Source: Maribacter arenosus (GTDB taxonomy: Bacteria > Bacteroidota > Bacteroidia > Flavobacteriales > Flavobacteriaceae). Taken from it: 64,000 nucleotides of DNA. Below the pieces are notes generated by a model. It worked only from the letters and a program-made list of their open reading frames with translations. It was not told the DNA's origin and did not search any database. Below are positions 9,019 to 19,500 of this stretch, in pieces; within the stretch, counting starts at the first letter, position 1, and each line of letters starts with the position of its first letter. The DNA is taken from the NCBI RefSeq assembly GCF_014610845.1, contig NZ_JABTCG010000004.1, forward strand, positions 434,001 through 498,000, read 5' to 3'. The position numbers and the translations under genes were made by a program.

Positions 9019-9053
9019 GACCTTTTCCAATGACAAGTTGAAACGAAAAGGTC
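9019..9053 (+). repeat. Inverted repeat between the DoxX and oxidoreductase genes
   Basis: GACCTTTTC at 9019-9027 and GAAAAGGTC at 9045-9053 form a perfect 9-bp stem with a 17-base loop. No T tract follows, so termination is unlikely; it may be an operator or an mRNA processing or stability element. Confidence 0.45.
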
Positions 9054-9098
9054 ACATGTTGAAATACCTTTCACCCTTAAAGCAATAATAATCCACAA

Positions 9099-10685
9099 AT
9101 GAAATTTACAAGAAGAGATGCATTAAAAGGTTTAGGTGGTATACCCCTTATGGGAGCCGTTTGGTGGGCGGGGGCCGCCAATACCGTAGCCGAGAAAAAG
9201 GAACGTTCCGCTATTTTGGAACAATTGAACATACAACCTTCTTTACCATCGGCCGTTCCCGGTATTGGGGGCAACCCGATACGCATAGGCATCATAGGTT
9301 TTGGTATTCGAGGTGAACAGCTCTGCCGTGCCTTAGGTTTTGCCACCAACGAATGGAAAGAGGAAATGCGTTTGGCCGCTGAGGAAGATCCCAAGCATAC
9401 CGCCTTGGCCGATTTTGAGGCTCAAGACAAGCTCAATGTACAATTAGCAGGGATCTGCGACATATTCGATTATCAGGCGAACAAGGCATTAAATTCTTTC
9501 AACACTCCCGATAACAAAATGGAGCGCTTTAGAACTTTTCAGGAGATGAATCGTTCGGGTAAGGTCGATGCGGTGGTCATTGCGACACCGGATCATTGGC
9601 ATGCCCCAATGGCCATCGATGCCTTAGAAAACAATATTCATGTGTATCTTGAAAAGCCAATGACACATACTGTGGAGGAAACCTATCGTTTACGGGAAGC
9701 GGCCCGAAATTCAAAAGCTGTTTTTCAGTTAGGGCACCAACACCGACAGACCTTGAGTTTTCAAACGGCCAAGGATATTATTCAAAAAGGGACGATTGGC
9801 CATGTGTCCCTGATACAGACCAATACCAATAGAAATGACGATAATGGGGCCTGGATGTATGATATTCACCCCGATGCGAGCCCTCAAACCATAGATTGGG
9901 ATATGTTCTTAGGTTCGGCACCCAAAGTGCCTTTCAATAAAAACCATTTCTTTAGATGGCGAAAATGGTGGTCTTATGGTTCCGGACTTTCAGGTGATCT
10001 GCTATCCCATGATTACGACCGTTTAAACTGTGTCTTGAATATGGGGATCCCCGATTCGGTAATGGCTTCTGGCGGTATTTATACCCACAGGGATGGACGC
10101 AATGTACCCGATGTTTTGCAAGTGAATATGGAGTACCCCAATTTTAATACCGGAAGCAGTCAGCCCAAAGGAAAGGAAAAAGGGATGACCTTTGTCTATA
10201 GTGCTACCTTGGGCAACGGTTTTAACCGCCCAACCATATTAATGGGTCATGATGGAACCCTTGAATTGGGGAACCAATTGACAATATGGCCCGATGGCGG
10301 TTCAACACGCTATACCGATATGATCGAAGCCAAAAAAATGAATCCTGGAGTACCCATATACCAGTACAATCCTGGAGCTTCAACCCCAGATGGAGTTGCC
10401 TCGGCCACATCCCAGTACTTTGCCGATAAGGGTTTAATGTGGACGTATATTAACGGTGCCCGTGTAGATTCAACATTCCTGCATATGCGCGAATGGTTAA
10501 GTAGTGCGCGTAATGGGGGCAAGGTGAGTTGTGGAATACAAGAAGGTTTTGAAGAAGCAATTTCATCGCATATGGCGGGACTTTCCTATAAATTGGGAAG
10601 ACGTATCGAATGGGATTCCGAGCAGGAACAACTAAAACCTATTGAAGGTATTGATTTTGATGAAGCGTTACTTGCTTCGATGTAG
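9099..10685 (+). CDS. Exported Gfo/Idh/MocA family oxidoreductase
   Basis: 528 residues. The N-terminus has a twin-arginine-like signal (TRRDALKG at 4-11, then a hydrophobic stretch ending AGAA), so export of a folded, cofactor-loaded enzyme is expected. The dinucleotide-binding motif GFGIRG (67-72) and the family's catalytic EKP (Glu185-Lys186-Pro187 in HVYLEKPMTH) are intact, as is the ATPDHWHAPM strand. Members oxidise or reduce sugars, inositols or their glycosides, some using a tightly bound NAD. The DoxX gene upstream and a terminator downstream define a two-gene unit. The substrate cannot be told from sequence. Confidence 0.87.
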   Translation: MKFTRRDALKGLGGIPLMGAVWWAGAANTVAEKKERSAILEQLNIQPSLPSAVPGIGGNPIRIGIIGFGIRGEQLCRALGFATNEWKEEMRLAAEEDPKHTALADFEAQDKLNVQLAGICDIFDYQANKALNSFNTPDNKMERFRTFQEMNRSGKVDAVVIATPDHWHAPMAIDALENNIHVYLEKPMTHTVEETYRLREAARNSKAVFQLGHQHRQTLSFQTAKDIIQKGTIGHVSLIQTNTNRNDDNGAWMYDIHPDASPQTIDWDMFLGSAPKVPFNKNHFFRWRKWWSYGSGLSGDLLSHDYDRLNCVLNMGIPDSVMASGGIYTHRDGRNVPDVLQVNMEYPNFNTGSSQPKGKEKGMTFVYSATLGNGFNRPTILMGHDGTLELGNQLTIWPDGGSTRYTDMIEAKKMNPGVPIYQYNPGASTPDGVASATSQYFADKGLMWTYINGARVDSTFLHMREWLSSARNGGKVSCGIQEGFEEAISSHMAGLSYKLGRRIEWDSEQEQLKPIEGIDFDEALLASM

Positions 10686-10724
10686 AAGGCAGGTAAATTT
10701 ATTATGATTTTTGTTAGATTGAAT

Positions 10725-10755
10725 AATGGCGGGCCTTTGTGCCCGCTATTGTTTT
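10725..10755 (+). terminator. Rho-independent terminator after the Gfo/Idh/MocA gene
   Basis: Core stem GCGGGC (10729-10734) with GCCCGC (10741-10746), extended outward by A-T and G-T pairs, loop CTTTGT, followed by a T-rich tract. It lies about 40 bases after the stop codon. Confidence 0.8.
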
Positions 10756-11072
10756 ACTGGTATAAGGTGGCGGTTGCCAATACAGCAAGCCAAGTGTTAC
10801 TTACCTATTCGATTGTTATGACTGTATTCATGATTCATAATTAATCGAATTGATTCGGGTACCTGATATTCTTAATTATATCGTTGTTTGTTTGTTTTGT
10901 AGCATTTCCTTAGGTAACCTAATACTATTGACCAATTACAAAGGGCTGGCTTCCCACCCTATTATCCCATCATGAATTTAGGCATCCTTAATAAAATCGA
11001 TTTAGATTATGAATTTAAAAAATATAGAGCCTAAAACTGATAAATATCATATTTAAACCTAGCAATCAAACG

Positions 11073-11080
11073 TACTTTTG
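11073..11080 (+). promoter_or_regulatory. Candidate -7 box for tonB
   Basis: TACTTTTG fits TAnnTTTG and ends 22 bases before the ATG at 11103. A TTTA 17 bases further upstream could be a weak -33 element. Confidence 0.45.
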
Positions 11081-11102
11081 AGTAATTTATAATACTAACG
11101 TC

Positions 11103-11831
11103 ATGCAAGTCAAGAAGAACCCAAGTGCAGATTTAAATCGAAATAGTGGCCTCTACTTCGTCATTGGCTTAACCCTTGTCCTTTTTCTTACCTGGAGGGC
11201 TTTGGAATATAAATCCTATCCTAAACAGGATAAGATTGTGGAAATGATGAATGTAGTTGAGGATCTGAAAGAAGATGTGCCCATTACAGAACAGATCAAA
11301 ACCCCACCACCACCACCACCTCCATCAGCACCTGAGATAATAGAAATCGTCGAGGATGCCGCGGAAATCGAGGAGACAGTCATCGAGAGCACCGAATCTA
11401 GCCAAGAACAAATCATCGAAGAGGTTGTTGAGGTCGATGATGTTGAGGTTGGAGAAGAAGAGGAAGAGATTTCAGTGCCTTTTGCGATTATCGAAAATGT
11501 ACCAATTTTTCCTGGTTGTGAAAGCGCAAAGGGAAATGCAGAACGCAAGGCATGTTTCCAACAAAAAATACAGGATCATATTATAAAGGAGTTCAGATAT
11601 CCGCAAATAGCCGCAGAAATGGGTATTCAAGGTAGGGTATTTGTGCAATTTGCCATAAACTCCAAAGGGCTTATAGATGGTATTAGAACCCGGGGTCCAG
11701 ACCCAGGATTGGAAAAAGAAGCCGCAAGAATCGTAGCTTCCTTGCCAAAAATGACCCCTGGAATGCAGCGGGGTAGAGCGGTTACCGTTCCTTACAGCAT
11801 TCCTGTAAACTTTAAATTGGCAAGTCAGTAA
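11103..11831 (+). CDS. tonB: TonB-type energy transducer
   Basis: 242 residues. A single N-terminal membrane helix (about 18-36, after a short basic cytoplasmic tail), a proline run (TPPPPPPPSAPE, about 63-74), a long acidic spacer rich in Glu and Val (to about 125), and a C-terminal TonB domain (about 155-242: YPQIAAEMGIQGRVFVQFAI, then SIPVNFKL). It would couple the proton-motive force through ExbB/ExbD to TonB-dependent receptors such as the SusC protein at 36701-39664. ExbB/ExbD genes are not in the window. The PEIIEIVEDAAEIEET spacer is unusually acidic compared with the basic Lys-Pro spacer of enterobacterial TonB. Single-gene unit with its own -7 box. Confidence 0.9.
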   Translation: MQVKKNPSADLNRNSGLYFVIGLTLVLFLTWRALEYKSYPKQDKIVEMMNVVEDLKEDVPITEQIKTPPPPPPPSAPEIIEIVEDAAEIEETVIESTESSQEQIIEEVVEVDDVEVGEEEEEISVPFAIIENVPIFPGCESAKGNAERKACFQQKIQDHIIKEFRYPQIAAEMGIQGRVFVQFAINSKGLIDGIRTRGPDPGLEKEAARIVASLPKMTPGMQRGRAVTVPYSIPVNFKLASQ

Positions 11832-11882
11832 GAAATAAATTATTAAAAGTTCCCCCTAAACAATACGGACCTGTTGGAAGTG

Positions 11883-12788
11883 TCAATGGTCGACAGCTTT
11901 TTTATACTCGATTAATTTTTGAGGCCCTTCCAGCAGTATTCGTACAATTTGCAAAGTGCCATCATCCTTGGTGGCAATTTGCCATTTAATAAGGGAGATG
12001 GTTCCATTTTCTATTTCAATCCCCGTAATGCTACGTGGATGTACACAGCTACCATCATTGAAAAAAGGAATATCACCCGGCTCTGGAAAGCGGGGTCTGT
12101 GGGTGTGACCCACAATGGTGATAATCAACTCGTTGTTTAGAATCCACTTTTTAATTCGCCTTTCGACCTTTATCAATTCTTTATAGTTCTTTGCCGGACT
12201 CGTAGGGTCCGCAATTCCCCAAACCTGGAGGGGTTGCCATAAAACGCGAACCAGAAAACGGCCCCAACGCCAGAATGTATAATTCCACCAATCGGCCTGG
12301 TGCCCATGGGTTAAAAAGAGTTCTTGTTGGGTGTCTTTATGCTTTAAGATCAGGCCTTCATGATAGGTAATTCCCTCAAAAAGTTCTTTATCCTTATTGT
12401 CTATGGGCTCAAAGTAACTTGAAAGATGTTTTTTGACATAAGCTTCGTCTTTGTAGACCATATCATGGTTACCCCATAGCATGTGCAATCGATTTTCAAG
12501 ATGGAATTGTCGAAGCAATTGAAAAACATTTTTATGCGCTTCAAAAATGGGTTCAAAGGATCGGTTCTCCCATAGCTCATCCCCATCACCGATCTCGCAA
12601 TATTCGAAACCGTTGTTGTAATAGTGCTTTAAAGCATGGAAATATATATTTCTATTGTTGGCGAAATCATCGGCAAAACTATTATCGCCCCTATGGCAAT
12701 CGCTAAATAGGATAAACTTTGAACTATCGTCAAATGCAACCACTTTGGCATTCTCATATGCTCTTGATAACCTGAAATTCGACGACAT
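11883..12788 (-). CDS. Calcineurin-like metallophosphoesterase, LpxH-like
   Basis: 301 residues from the ATG at 12788; the frame can be extended two codons to a TTG. All metal-binding motifs are present in order: SDCHRGD (with D-x-H), GDGDELW, WGNHD, LTHGHQADWW and VGHTHRP. The spacing resembles UDP-2,3-diacylglucosamine hydrolase-like proteins, although the GDGDE variant differs from classic LpxH GDxFD. There is no signal peptide, so it is cytoplasmic. It is divergent from the GAF gene across 115 bases. The substrate is not certain; a nucleotide or lipid-A precursor phosphoanhydride is possible. Confidence 0.85.
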   Translation of the reverse strand: MSSNFRLSRAYENAKVVAFDDSSKFILFSDCHRGDNSFADDFANNRNIYFHALKHYYNNGFEYCEIGDGDELWENRSFEPIFEAHKNVFQLLRQFHLENRLHMLWGNHDMVYKDEAYVKKHLSSYFEPIDNKDKELFEGITYHEGLILKHKDTQQELFLTHGHQADWWNYTFWRWGRFLVRVLWQPLQVWGIADPTSPAKNYKELIKVERRIKKWILNNELIITIVGHTHRPRFPEPGDIPFFNDGSCVHPRSITGIEIENGTISLIKWQIATKDDGTLQIVRILLEGPQKLIEYKKAVDH

Positions 12789-12903
12789 ATCCAAAATTTC
12801 TATAAATATCTTTAAAAAACAGGGAATACCAAGGATAGGGGATGATAAAAAGTTTTGAAGTATTTTGTAATTTTATAGGTTCAATAGAGACTAAAGCCTG
12901 CGT

Positions 12904-15276
12904 ATGGAACAACATTACCAAGATGAATTTCCCTTAGACCGCCTGATAAGCTTTCATAAAGTGCTGGAAGTTTATGATCGCATGGCCAAAAGTGAAGATA
13001 AGTTTGTTGCCCAAAAAGCGAAATATGTCTTGGAGGCCCAAGCACCTTATCCAGAGCTAAGGGATGGTTTTAAAGACCTTACCCTACTAAAAAAGCATGA
13101 GGGCGTTATTAATATCATTTTGCAGGATTCGTTCTCCGAAGTATTAACCAACAACGAGATCAAAGTTGGTTCCTTACCTTATTATGATGTTATTTTCAAT
13201 GCTTCAGAGCGGTTTAAGAGAATACTTGCAGCCGCTGGTGATGATTTCGAGTTGAAGGTACGGGGAGGCACAGATGACCTTACCTATATTATGGGTTGTA
13301 CCATAATCCTAAGTTTTTATTATGGTTTCAATCTGGATTTTAAACGTCCACTTTTTTACGATATCCCTGATGAAAATGGGGTAATGAAGCATTATCGCAT
13401 TCTTTATAATGCCGATTTCATGGAATTGATCCCTACCGATAAGGCTAAGGATTTGACTCAAGAAGATGTAGATGAGTTGCTCGAGAATTTTGATGATATC
13501 GAAGTTTGGAAAGAAAAAATCCCTCCCGCAAGTTTTATCGCCAAAGGATTTGTAATATCGAATATGTTCGACGCCACAACCGAACATGCCATATCAGAGA
13601 TTAAATCGAGCCTTATTTCCAATGATAAAAGGTCAAGTGACAGTTTTATCACGAATCTGCAAGATGTTTTCAGGTCTTTCTTTAATATTAAGGATATCAA
13701 GGTAGGTTTTGTGACCTATAATTCTGACAAGGACAAGTTTGAAAGGGTACATGGAAAAGAAATGGCAAGTTACCTACTTCAGGATAAGGAAATGGAATCC
13801 TGTAACGAGACCCTTTGCCCACGTTCGTATAGCAAATTACTGGATCAACACCATTATTTTGCGATTGCGAATGTGGAGAAGTTTTATAATTTATGTGAAG
13901 GGCAACCACCCTATAAAGGCCTAAAGAAGCAGGGGATTAAAAGTGCCATTTTCGCACCAATTTCCACAGATGGAAAACTTTTGGGTATTTTGGAGTTGGT
14001 TTCCACAAAGGTGAATGCCTTAAACAGTGTAAATGCCCAAAAACTGGAGCATATAATGCCGTATATCGTTTCTGCCGTATTGCGTTCAGCAGCTGAAGAG
14101 GCAAATTTAATAGATGCTATAATCCAAAATGAATGTACCACGGTACATTCATCGGTTTATTGGAAATTCAAAGAAGAGGCGAAACGTTTTATTGGGGATG
14201 GATTGGATGGGAAACAGGCTTCCTTTAATGAAATAGTATTCAAGGATGTACACCCCTTATATGGGCAAATAGACATCAAGGATTCTTCAAAGGCTAGGAA
14301 TTCAGCCATACAAAAGGATCTCATTGTTCAACTATCGACCATCCGTAAGATAATCACAATGGCTTTGGAAAAGCAAGAATTACCCATATATGAAGAGTTG
14401 GCTTTCCGGGTAAACAATCTACTTGAAGAAATCGAAGAAACCTTGAACACCAATAGCGAACAGGCGATATTTGATTTTGTAAAGGAAGAAGTTCTACCGG
14501 TTTTTGAACACTTAAAAAGTTTAGATGGGCGTCTAAAAAAGATGATTATGGCCTATGAGGAGATGATTGATAGCACAACCGAATCGCATTACAACCATCG
14601 TAGAAATTATGATGACAGCGTAATGGCCATTAACAAAAAGCTAGCGGCGGTCATCGATAAGAAACAGGAAGATGCCCAAGCGATGTTCCCACATTATTTT
14701 GAGCGTTATAAAACCGATGGGGTTGAACATAACATGTATATAGGCCAATCTATTGCTGGTGCATTGCCTTTCAATACCTTGTATTTGAACAATCTGCGAT
14801 TATGGCAATTGCAGGTAATGTGCGAGATGGAAAATGCCCACTACGGGCTAAAATCAAGATTACCCATTGCCTTGGATGTGGCTTCGCTTTTATTGGTTTA
14901 TAGTACTTCATTATCCATACGTTTCCGTATGGACGAAAAACGGTTTGATGTAGACGGGACCTATAATGCCCGCTATGAGGTGATTAAAAAACGCATCGAT
15001 AAATCCTTTATCAAAGGTACCAATGAACGTTTGACCCAAACGGGAAAACTTTCCATCGTATATTCACAAAAGAAGGAAGAATTGGAATATCTTAGGTATA
15101 TCAGCTTTCTAAAATCAAAAGGTTATTTTACAAATAATATTGAAATCGTTGAATTGGAGGGATTACAAGGTGTCACCGGGCTTAAAGCAATTCGGGCTGA
15201 AATACTTTACAAAAAAGATGAGGAACCCCAAAAAACTTTTACTTACGATGATTTAATGGAGGAGCTAAACGCTTAA
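12904..15276 (+). CDS. Large GAF-domain protein of unknown function
   Basis: 790 residues with no signal peptide or membrane helix. A GAF-like domain is seen at about residues 246-405: a GFVTYNSDKDKFERVHG strand pair, KKQGIKSAIFAPISTDGKLL and GILELVSTK, the usual GAF core. Flanking regions are unfamiliar: an N-terminal mixed region (1-240) and a long helical C-terminal half (about 440-790) with charged helices such as EEIEETLNTNSEQAIFDFVK. No kinase, cyclase or HD output domain is visible. It ends 10 bases from the convergent HD/Pycsar-effector-like gene. A sensor or scaffold role is the best inference; a ligand cannot be named. Confidence 0.75.
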   Translation: MEQHYQDEFPLDRLISFHKVLEVYDRMAKSEDKFVAQKAKYVLEAQAPYPELRDGFKDLTLLKKHEGVINIILQDSFSEVLTNNEIKVGSLPYYDVIFNASERFKRILAAAGDDFELKVRGGTDDLTYIMGCTIILSFYYGFNLDFKRPLFYDIPDENGVMKHYRILYNADFMELIPTDKAKDLTQEDVDELLENFDDIEVWKEKIPPASFIAKGFVISNMFDATTEHAISEIKSSLISNDKRSSDSFITNLQDVFRSFFNIKDIKVGFVTYNSDKDKFERVHGKEMASYLLQDKEMESCNETLCPRSYSKLLDQHHYFAIANVEKFYNLCEGQPPYKGLKKQGIKSAIFAPISTDGKLLGILELVSTKVNALNSVNAQKLEHIMPYIVSAVLRSAAEEANLIDAIIQNECTTVHSSVYWKFKEEAKRFIGDGLDGKQASFNEIVFKDVHPLYGQIDIKDSSKARNSAIQKDLIVQLSTIRKIITMALEKQELPIYEELAFRVNNLLEEIEETLNTNSEQAIFDFVKEEVLPVFEHLKSLDGRLKKMIMAYEEMIDSTTESHYNHRRNYDDSVMAINKKLAAVIDKKQEDAQAMFPHYFERYKTDGVEHNMYIGQSIAGALPFNTLYLNNLRLWQLQVMCEMENAHYGLKSRLPIALDVASLLLVYSTSLSIRFRMDEKRFDVDGTYNARYEVIKKRIDKSFIKGTNERLTQTGKLSIVYSQKKEELEYLRYISFLKSKGYFTNNIEIVELEGLQGVTGLKAIRAEILYKKDEEPQKTFTYDDLMEELNA

Positions 15277-15286
15277 TCCTTATTAT

Positions 15287-16471
15287 TTATTTGTGCAGGC
15301 CATACATTTGAAAAGCGACAGCAAAGGCTATGACCGAAAGAACGGTACCTATAATAAAAATGGTGTAGGTCCATCGCAATATCTTGTATTTTCGGTTCAA
15401 GACCAATCCTAAGTAATACAAATCCTTGGTTAAGCTCGAGTAGATATAATCCTTATCTTTTACGAGTTCATTGATGGCCCATTCGTATTCCGATAATTTC
15501 ATTTTATGGAAATTTCCAAAGAACAAGAGGTTCACTTTTTTGTTCTTTACATCTTCCTTGGTGAATTCACCACTGGTAACATTAGGTCTTGTAGCCAATA
15601 CCGCCAGAATCATAGATACTACCGCGAAGATGACAAAAATGATCGTGGGCACGATCAAATATTGATTAGAAGGGTTGTCGAGTTTGGGAATAAGGTTCGA
15701 TAACGCCAAGGAAATAATGATGGCATTGACCGATAGTAGAATATTCGCTTTGGTATCGGCAATATCACTCAAGGTCAAATGGTTCCTTAAAGTCACCCTA
15801 AATAGGGTTTGAATACCACGATCTGGACTTTCACTTTTATATTTCGCTTTAAGGGCTTCTTTTTTAGTAATGGTCTTTATCGATTTATACTCTTTTTTAA
15901 GTTTTTTTAGGTTTTTATCCTTCCCAGGTTGCCAGTGTTCTTTGGCGTATTCGGTCTTATAATCATGTTCTACTTCAAACATTTTGATATTGGTCCTTAA
16001 CCAATCTTTCTGTGAATATTTGGCAATGTTCAATAGTGCGAGTTCCTCCCGCAATAATTCACAGGTTTCCATATAACTGTTTTGGGCGAAATGGGAGGCA
16101 TCGGCATCCCGAAGAATTTCTTCCTTTAAGTTTGTAGGCTTATGGTATCTTTTTGTGGCCAGAATAAGGTCAAGGACTTCTTGGGTTCGCTTCTTGTCGT
16201 ACCCTTCTTTTGAAAGGAATTCCTTGGCAATTGAGACACTCTTTTCCTCATGGTCGGTACTTCCTTGGGTATAGCCGGTATCATGCAACCAAGCCGCTAA
16301 AATCAAAGGCTCACTCTCCTGGACTTCAAGGTGAAGGGAATCTAGGATTTCTTTAGTACTTTTAACTACACGTCGGGTATGTGTCAGATTATGGTATAAA
16401 TATTTATTGTCCAATGATTGGGACAGTAATTCAGTAACAAAAGATTTAGTTTTCTCTATTATTTCCGACAT
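15287..16471 (-). CDS. HD-domain protein fused to a Pycsar-effector-like (PycTM/DUF5706) membrane domain
   Basis: 394 residues. The N-terminal HD phosphohydrolase domain (about 1-190) has its metal ligands: His31 in YHNLTHT, His63-Asp64 in AAWLHDTGY and Asp122 in RDADAS. The C-terminal part (about 225-394) begins LSDIADTKANILLSVNAII, matching the start of the DUF5706/PycTM membrane effector family, and has three hydrophobic segments (about 240-262, 272-296 and 368-390). In Pycsar defence, PycTM effectors respond to cCMP or cUMP made by a cyclase; no cyclase gene is in this window. HD domains often hydrolyse nucleotides. The gene is divergent from the 1237-residue lipoprotein with a 56-base gap. 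Confidence 0.8.
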   Translation of the reverse strand: MSEIIEKTKSFVTELLSQSLDNKYLYHNLTHTRRVVKSTKEILDSLHLEVQESEPLILAAWLHDTGYTQGSTDHEEKSVSIAKEFLSKEGYDKKRTQEVLDLILATKRYHKPTNLKEEILRDADASHFAQNSYMETCELLREELALLNIAKYSQKDWLRTNIKMFEVEHDYKTEYAKEHWQPGKDKNLKKLKKEYKSIKTITKKEALKAKYKSESPDRGIQTLFRVTLRNHLTLSDIADTKANILLSVNAIIISLALSNLIPKLDNPSNQYLIVPTIIFVIFAVVSMILAVLATRPNVTSGEFTKEDVKNKKVNLLFFGNFHKMKLSEYEWAINELVKDKDYIYSSLTKDLYYLGLVLNRKYKILRWTYTIFIIGTVLSVIAFAVAFQMYGLHK

Positions 16472-16527
16472 ATATAATGTTTTACATATACACCAAATTA
16501 CAAAATTTAGATTTTACTTGATTCCAT

Positions 16528-19500
16528 ATGCGCGAATATTACTTACTGATTTTATTATTATTGTTTTTAACTAGCAGTTGCGCTACGTACAAGTCCAAAT
16601 ATGCAGATGAAACTGCTAGTAAGGATATACCCACAACAAAATCAGTTTCCCATACTTTTTATTTGATAGGGGATGCCGGAAAGTCACCCATGGGTGAAAT
16701 GAACCAAGCTTTAAAGGCCTTTAAGAAAAGACTGGATCAAGCAAAAGAAAATAGTACGGCCATATTCTTGGGTGACAATATCTACCCTGCAGGGATGCCG
16801 GATAAGAAAGATTCTACAGCCGCCTATTTGGAGGCCAAGAATAATATTATGGCCCAGTTGAATACTCTTGGGAATTTTAAGGGGAATCCCATTTTTATTC
16901 CAGGTAATCATGATTGGTATAATGAAGGTATTTTAGGCTTGGAAAGACAACAAAAGTTTATTGAAAAGAATCTTGATAGTAAGAAGGTATTCTTTCCAAA
17001 AAATGGTTGTGCCCTACAAAAAATAGAAATTAATGATCATGTTGTGGTCATTGCCATTGATACTAAATGGTACCTTGCCAATTGGGACAAAAACCCTACG
17101 ATAAACGATGATTGCGAAATAAAGGATAGGGAAAAGTTTTTTGAGGAGTTGGAAGGGTTGATAAAAAAGAATACAGATAAGACCACCCTCATCGCCTTAC
17201 ACCATCCAATGTTCAGTTATGGTCAACATGGCGGACAGTTCTCCATGAAAAGACAATTGTACCCAACTGGTCGTAAATTGCCATTACCCATCATTGGCAG
17301 TTTGATCAATGTTTTACGCAAAACAACGGGAGCTTCGCCCGAAGACTTGAACAATAAGAAGTATCGCGAATTAAGAAAACGAATCGTTACACTGGCACAA
17401 AACTCTGAGAAAGTGATTTTGGCTTCTGGGCACGAGCATACGCTTCAATACATCGTCGAAGATAATACACCTCAAATCGTTAGTGGCGCGGGGGCCAAGG
17501 AAGGTGCCACCAGATTAATTAACGGGAGTAAATTCTCTTCAGGTAGAATGGGCTATGCCATTTTAGAGGTCTATACCGATGGTTCCTCAAGGATTAGATT
17601 TTATGGTATTGGAGCTAATGGGGAAGAAGAGTTTATTTTTACCACCAAGGTGTTGTCTGGGCAAAAAGACATCTCGTCAATAGAATACCCCAAAACGTTT
17701 CCAGCGGAGGTAAAAGCTTCGGTCTATACCGATGAAGAGGTTGATAAAAGCAAATTTTTCAAAACCATATGGGGCGATAGGTACCGAGATATTTACGCAA
17801 AAAAAGTAAGTGCATTAACCGTAGATCTAGATACGCTGTTAGGGGGCCTAAAGGTAGTTCGTAAAGGGGGAGGACACCAATCTAGGTCACTGAGGTTGGT
17901 CGACAGTGAAGGTAGGGAATTTGTAATGCGGGCCCTCAGGAAGAGTGCCGAGATATATTTGCAAGCCATGGCTTTTAAAGAGCAATATATTGTCGGTGAA
18001 TTTAAGGATACCTATACCGAAAACCTATTGGAAGATTTTTATACCGGATCCCATCCATACGCTGCCTTGACCGTTGGAACCATGTCAGATGCCGTAGGTA
18101 TTTACCATACAAATCCGAAACTTTATTACATTCCCAAACAGAACGCGCTTTTGGGCTTTGATGATGAGTTTGGGGATGAACTCTATATGATTGAAGAACG
18201 CACCGATAGTGGACATGGAAATCAAAAAAGTTTTGGTTATTCGAATACCATGGATAGTACGGATGACATGCTTACAAAACTTAGAAAGGACGAAAAATAT
18301 AAAGTAGATCAGGAAGCTTATATCAAAGCGCGTTTGTTCGATATGATGATTGGGGATTGGGATCGGCATACCGACCAATGGCGTTGGGCCCAGTTCGAAG
18401 ATATTGAAAAGGGAAAGATTATTTATAGACCAGTACCGAGAGATAGAGACCAGGTGTTTTCGATTATGGGCGATGGCCCCTTAATGGATATCCTTACACG
18501 GATTATTCCAGGACTCACGTTATTGGAAGGCTTTAACGAGGAAATACGAAGTATAAAAGGATTTAACGGATCCCCAAGGACCTATGCTCTCGATATGACT
18601 CTTTTGACTGAGACCACTTGGGATCAATGGCAGCAACAGGCCTTAGCCATTCAAAATAATATAACCGAAGCGGTAATAGATGAGGCCTTCAAGGCTTTGC
18701 CAGAAGAGGTTCGTGATGAGACTATGGCGAATATTAAAAAGGTGTTATTAATGCGAAAGGATGATCTACAAAAAACCGCAAAGGAATATTATAGGCTACT
18801 TAATAAATATGCCATAGTAACCGGTACCGATAAAGATGATTTCTTCTCCATTTCCCAAATGTCGAATGGTGACCTCCAAGTTGTTGGGCAGCGAATAAAA
18901 AAAGGGGATAAGGCCGATGAATTTTTCAAAAAGACCTTTGACCCCAAAATTACCAAAGAGATTTGGATTTATGGCTTAGATGATGATGACCAATTTGAGG
19001 TGCAAGGAAAAAAGGGACAAATAAGATTGCGATTGTTGGGAGGCCAAAATAATGATATATACGATGTGCAAAATAGCAAAGGCGTATTCATTTATGACCA
19101 AAAAGCAAAAAAGAACACGGTTAAAAAGCTTTCATCCGCGAAATTACGGTTATCCAATGAGTATGAGACCAATACGTATCAACCCATAAAATATAAGTCG
19201 AGTTCCAATCAGATAATACCTTCTATAGGATCTAATCCCGATGACGGATTTAAAATCGGGTTTACTGATGTATACACCTTTAATGGGTTCCGTCAGCATC
19301 CATTCACAAGCCAACATACCATAGCTGCTGCTTATTACTTTGCAACCAATGGATTTGATTTAGGATATAGGGGCGAGTTTTCCGGAGCTGTTGGTAAAGC
19401 CAATTTTCTCTTGGATACACGATTTACAAGCCCTAATTACAGCATTAATTTCTTTGGCTGGGGCAATGAAACCGAAAATTTAGATGCTACTTTGGGCAAG

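Larger units (their letters stand above)
10686..11102. other. 417-bp intergenic region
   Basis: Holds the terminator at 10725-10755 near its left end and the tonB -7 box at 11073-11080 near its right end. Between them the sequence is AT-rich, with short reading frames only (longest noticed 14 codons from 11009). I see no RNA gene or riboswitch. Confidence 0.6.

Noticed and set aside
11308-11331. CCA-type microsatellite
   Set aside because: It is in frame and encodes the proline run of TonB, so it needs no separate annotation.
15287-16471. A complete Pycsar defence system
   Set aside because: Only the effector-like domain is present and no cyclase is seen within the window, so a defence role is kept only as a hypothesis.
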